A stretch of 15,418 nucleotides of DNA, from positions 1 through 15,418 of the forward strand of contig JAQWTF010000044.1 in assembly GCA_029242825.1 (NCBI GenBank), written 5' to 3'. The position numbers and the translations under genes were made by a program. Every line of letters begins with the position of its first letter. The first letter of the stretch is position 1. Under the pieces are notes generated by a model that was not told where the DNA came from, did no database searches, and saw only the letters and a program-made list of their open reading frames with translations. This stretch comes from MAG-120531 sp029242825. GTDB taxonomy: Bacteria; Bacteroidota; Bacteroidia; Flavobacteriales; Flavobacteriaceae. Positions 14,663-15,418 of this stretch are shown piece by piece.

Positions 14663-15418
14663 TTATAATTTTTTAGCGGCATTCCAGAAAACATCCATCT
14701 CCTCTAATGACATTTCACTTAAGGACAAGCCCTTTAGCTGTGCCTGAGATTCCAAATAGGTAAATCTCTTTTTAAACTTAGTATTGGTTCTCTCAAGCGC
14801 GTTTTCTGGATTGATCCCAATAGCCCTTGCATAATTAATCATAGAAAAAATTAGGTCTCCAAACTCGGCTTCCATGGCGTCTGTGTCGCCCTTTTTCACC
14901 TCATCATTAAACTCTCCGAGTTCTTCTTTAACCTTTTCCCAAACCTGCTCTGGCTTTTCCCAATCGAACCCTACACCAGCAGCTTTTTCTTGCATTCTAT
15001 AGGCTTTTATTAACGCCGGAAGTCCTTTTGGCACTCCTGAAAGCACACTTTTATTACCCTCTTTTAACTTGAGCTGTTCCCAGTTTTTCTTGACTTCTTC
15101 TTCATTTTCCACAGAAACGTCTCCATAAATATGTGGGTGCCTATGAATGAGTTTCTCACAGATTTCATGAGACACATCTCCCATGTCAAATGCACCTGAC
15201 TCACTCCCTATTTTGGCATAAAATACAATATGCAGCAAAACATCTCCCAATTCCTTTTTAACTTCTTGAAGATCGTTATCTAATATAGCGTCTGCCAATT
15301 CATAGGTTTCTTCTAAAGTGAGTAAGCGCAAACTTTCCATGGTTTGCTTCTGATCCCAAGGGCATTTTAAACGCAACTCATCCATGATGGTTAACAGTCT
15401 GTCAAAAGCTTTTAATTG
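14663..15418 (-). CDS. mazG: Nucleoside triphosphate pyrophosphohydrolase MazG (5' end outside the window)
   Basis: MazG hydrolyses (d)NTPs to NMP and pyrophosphate, clearing aberrant nucleotides and affecting stress signalling. Two all-alpha MazG domains are seen. The first has CPWDQKQTMESL, LEETYELADAI with the metal-binding EExxE pattern, and ELGDVLLHIVFYA; the second has VKEELGEFNDEV and EAEFGDLIFSMINYAR. HRHPHIYGDV lies between them. An ATG at 15385 would give 240 residues, but the frame stays open to the window edge and the added residues, QLKAFDRLLTI before MDELR, fit the conserved family N-terminus. The true start is therefore beyond 15418 and the gene is partial only because the window ends. 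It ends 155 nt before the MATE gene on the same strand, with no convincing terminator between. Confidence 0.95.
   Translation of the reverse strand, partial: QLKAFDRLLTIMDELRLKCPWDQKQTMESLRLLTLEETYELADAILDNDLQEVKKELGDVLLHIVFYAKIGSESGAFDMGDVSHEICEKLIHRHPHIYGDVSVENEEEVKKNWEQLKLKEGNKSVLSGVPKGLPALIKAYRMQEKAAGVGFDWEKPEQVWEKVKEELGEFNDEVKKGDTDAMEAEFGDLIFSMINYARAIGINPENALERTNTKFKKRFTYLESQAQLKGLSLSEMSLEEMDVFWNAAKKL

Noticed and set aside
15383..15385. ATG at 15385 as the start of mazG
   Set aside because: The frame remains open to the window edge and encodes the conserved N-terminal QLKAFDRLLTI, so the gene starts beyond the window.

Overview
The window looks like chromosome from a marine-type member of the Flavobacteriaceae (Bacteroidota). 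The base composition is AT-rich and start codons lack Shine-Dalgarno sequences. Several upstream regions carry a Bacteroidota-type TAnnTTTG -7 box. SecA is long (1119 residues) and lacks the zinc-binding tail, and the DUF2795 protein directly before secA is typical of this group. Almost everything is recognisable housekeeping or envelope biology. There is no mobile element, phage, CRISPR array, tRNA or rRNA.

Layout, left to right. (1) 1-183 (+): the 3' end of a PduO-type cobalamin adenosyltransferase. (2) 275-4047 (+): a DUF2795 protein and secA, separated by an intrinsic terminator. (3) 4122-8492 (+): a secreted metal-dependent amidohydrolase, a probably exported methionine sulfoxide reductase A, aldose 1-epimerase, and the MeaB chaperone GTPase of methylmalonyl-CoA mutase. 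The last three are packed with 3-nt and 0-nt gaps. (4) 8493-8700: an intergenic stretch opening with decaying copies of the 3' end of meaB. (5) 8701-10609 (+): a polyprenyl-phosphate glycosyltransferase (GT2) and a flippase-like membrane protein. (6) 10567-13023 (-): a co-directional unit of a 75-aa acidic protein, a PAP2 phosphatase and an ArnT/PMT-type (GT-C) glycosyltransferase, whose 3' end overlaps that of the flippase-like gene by 43 bp. (7) 13122-15418 (-): a MATE efflux pump and mazG, the latter cut by the right edge.

Two functional themes stand out. First, the convergent block 8701-12796 holds four components expected for moving one sugar across the inner membrane on a lipid carrier: a GT2 enzyme loading polyprenyl phosphate, a candidate translocator, a GT-C enzyme using the lipid-linked sugar outside, and a PAP2 phosphatase that could recycle the carrier or prepare lipid A. 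Second, two adenosylcobalamin/methylmalonyl-CoA mutase helpers (the adenosyltransferase and MeaB) lie about 7.3 kb apart, with no mutase gene in the window.

The less ordinary features are small in scale: a ~31-bp tandem array made from the end of meaB, an in-frame 42-bp repeat inside the epimerase gene, a long inverted repeat whose arm contains the msrA start codon and competes with a terminator-like hairpin, and the convergent coding overlap. I do not see convincing evidence for a wholly new multi-gene system.
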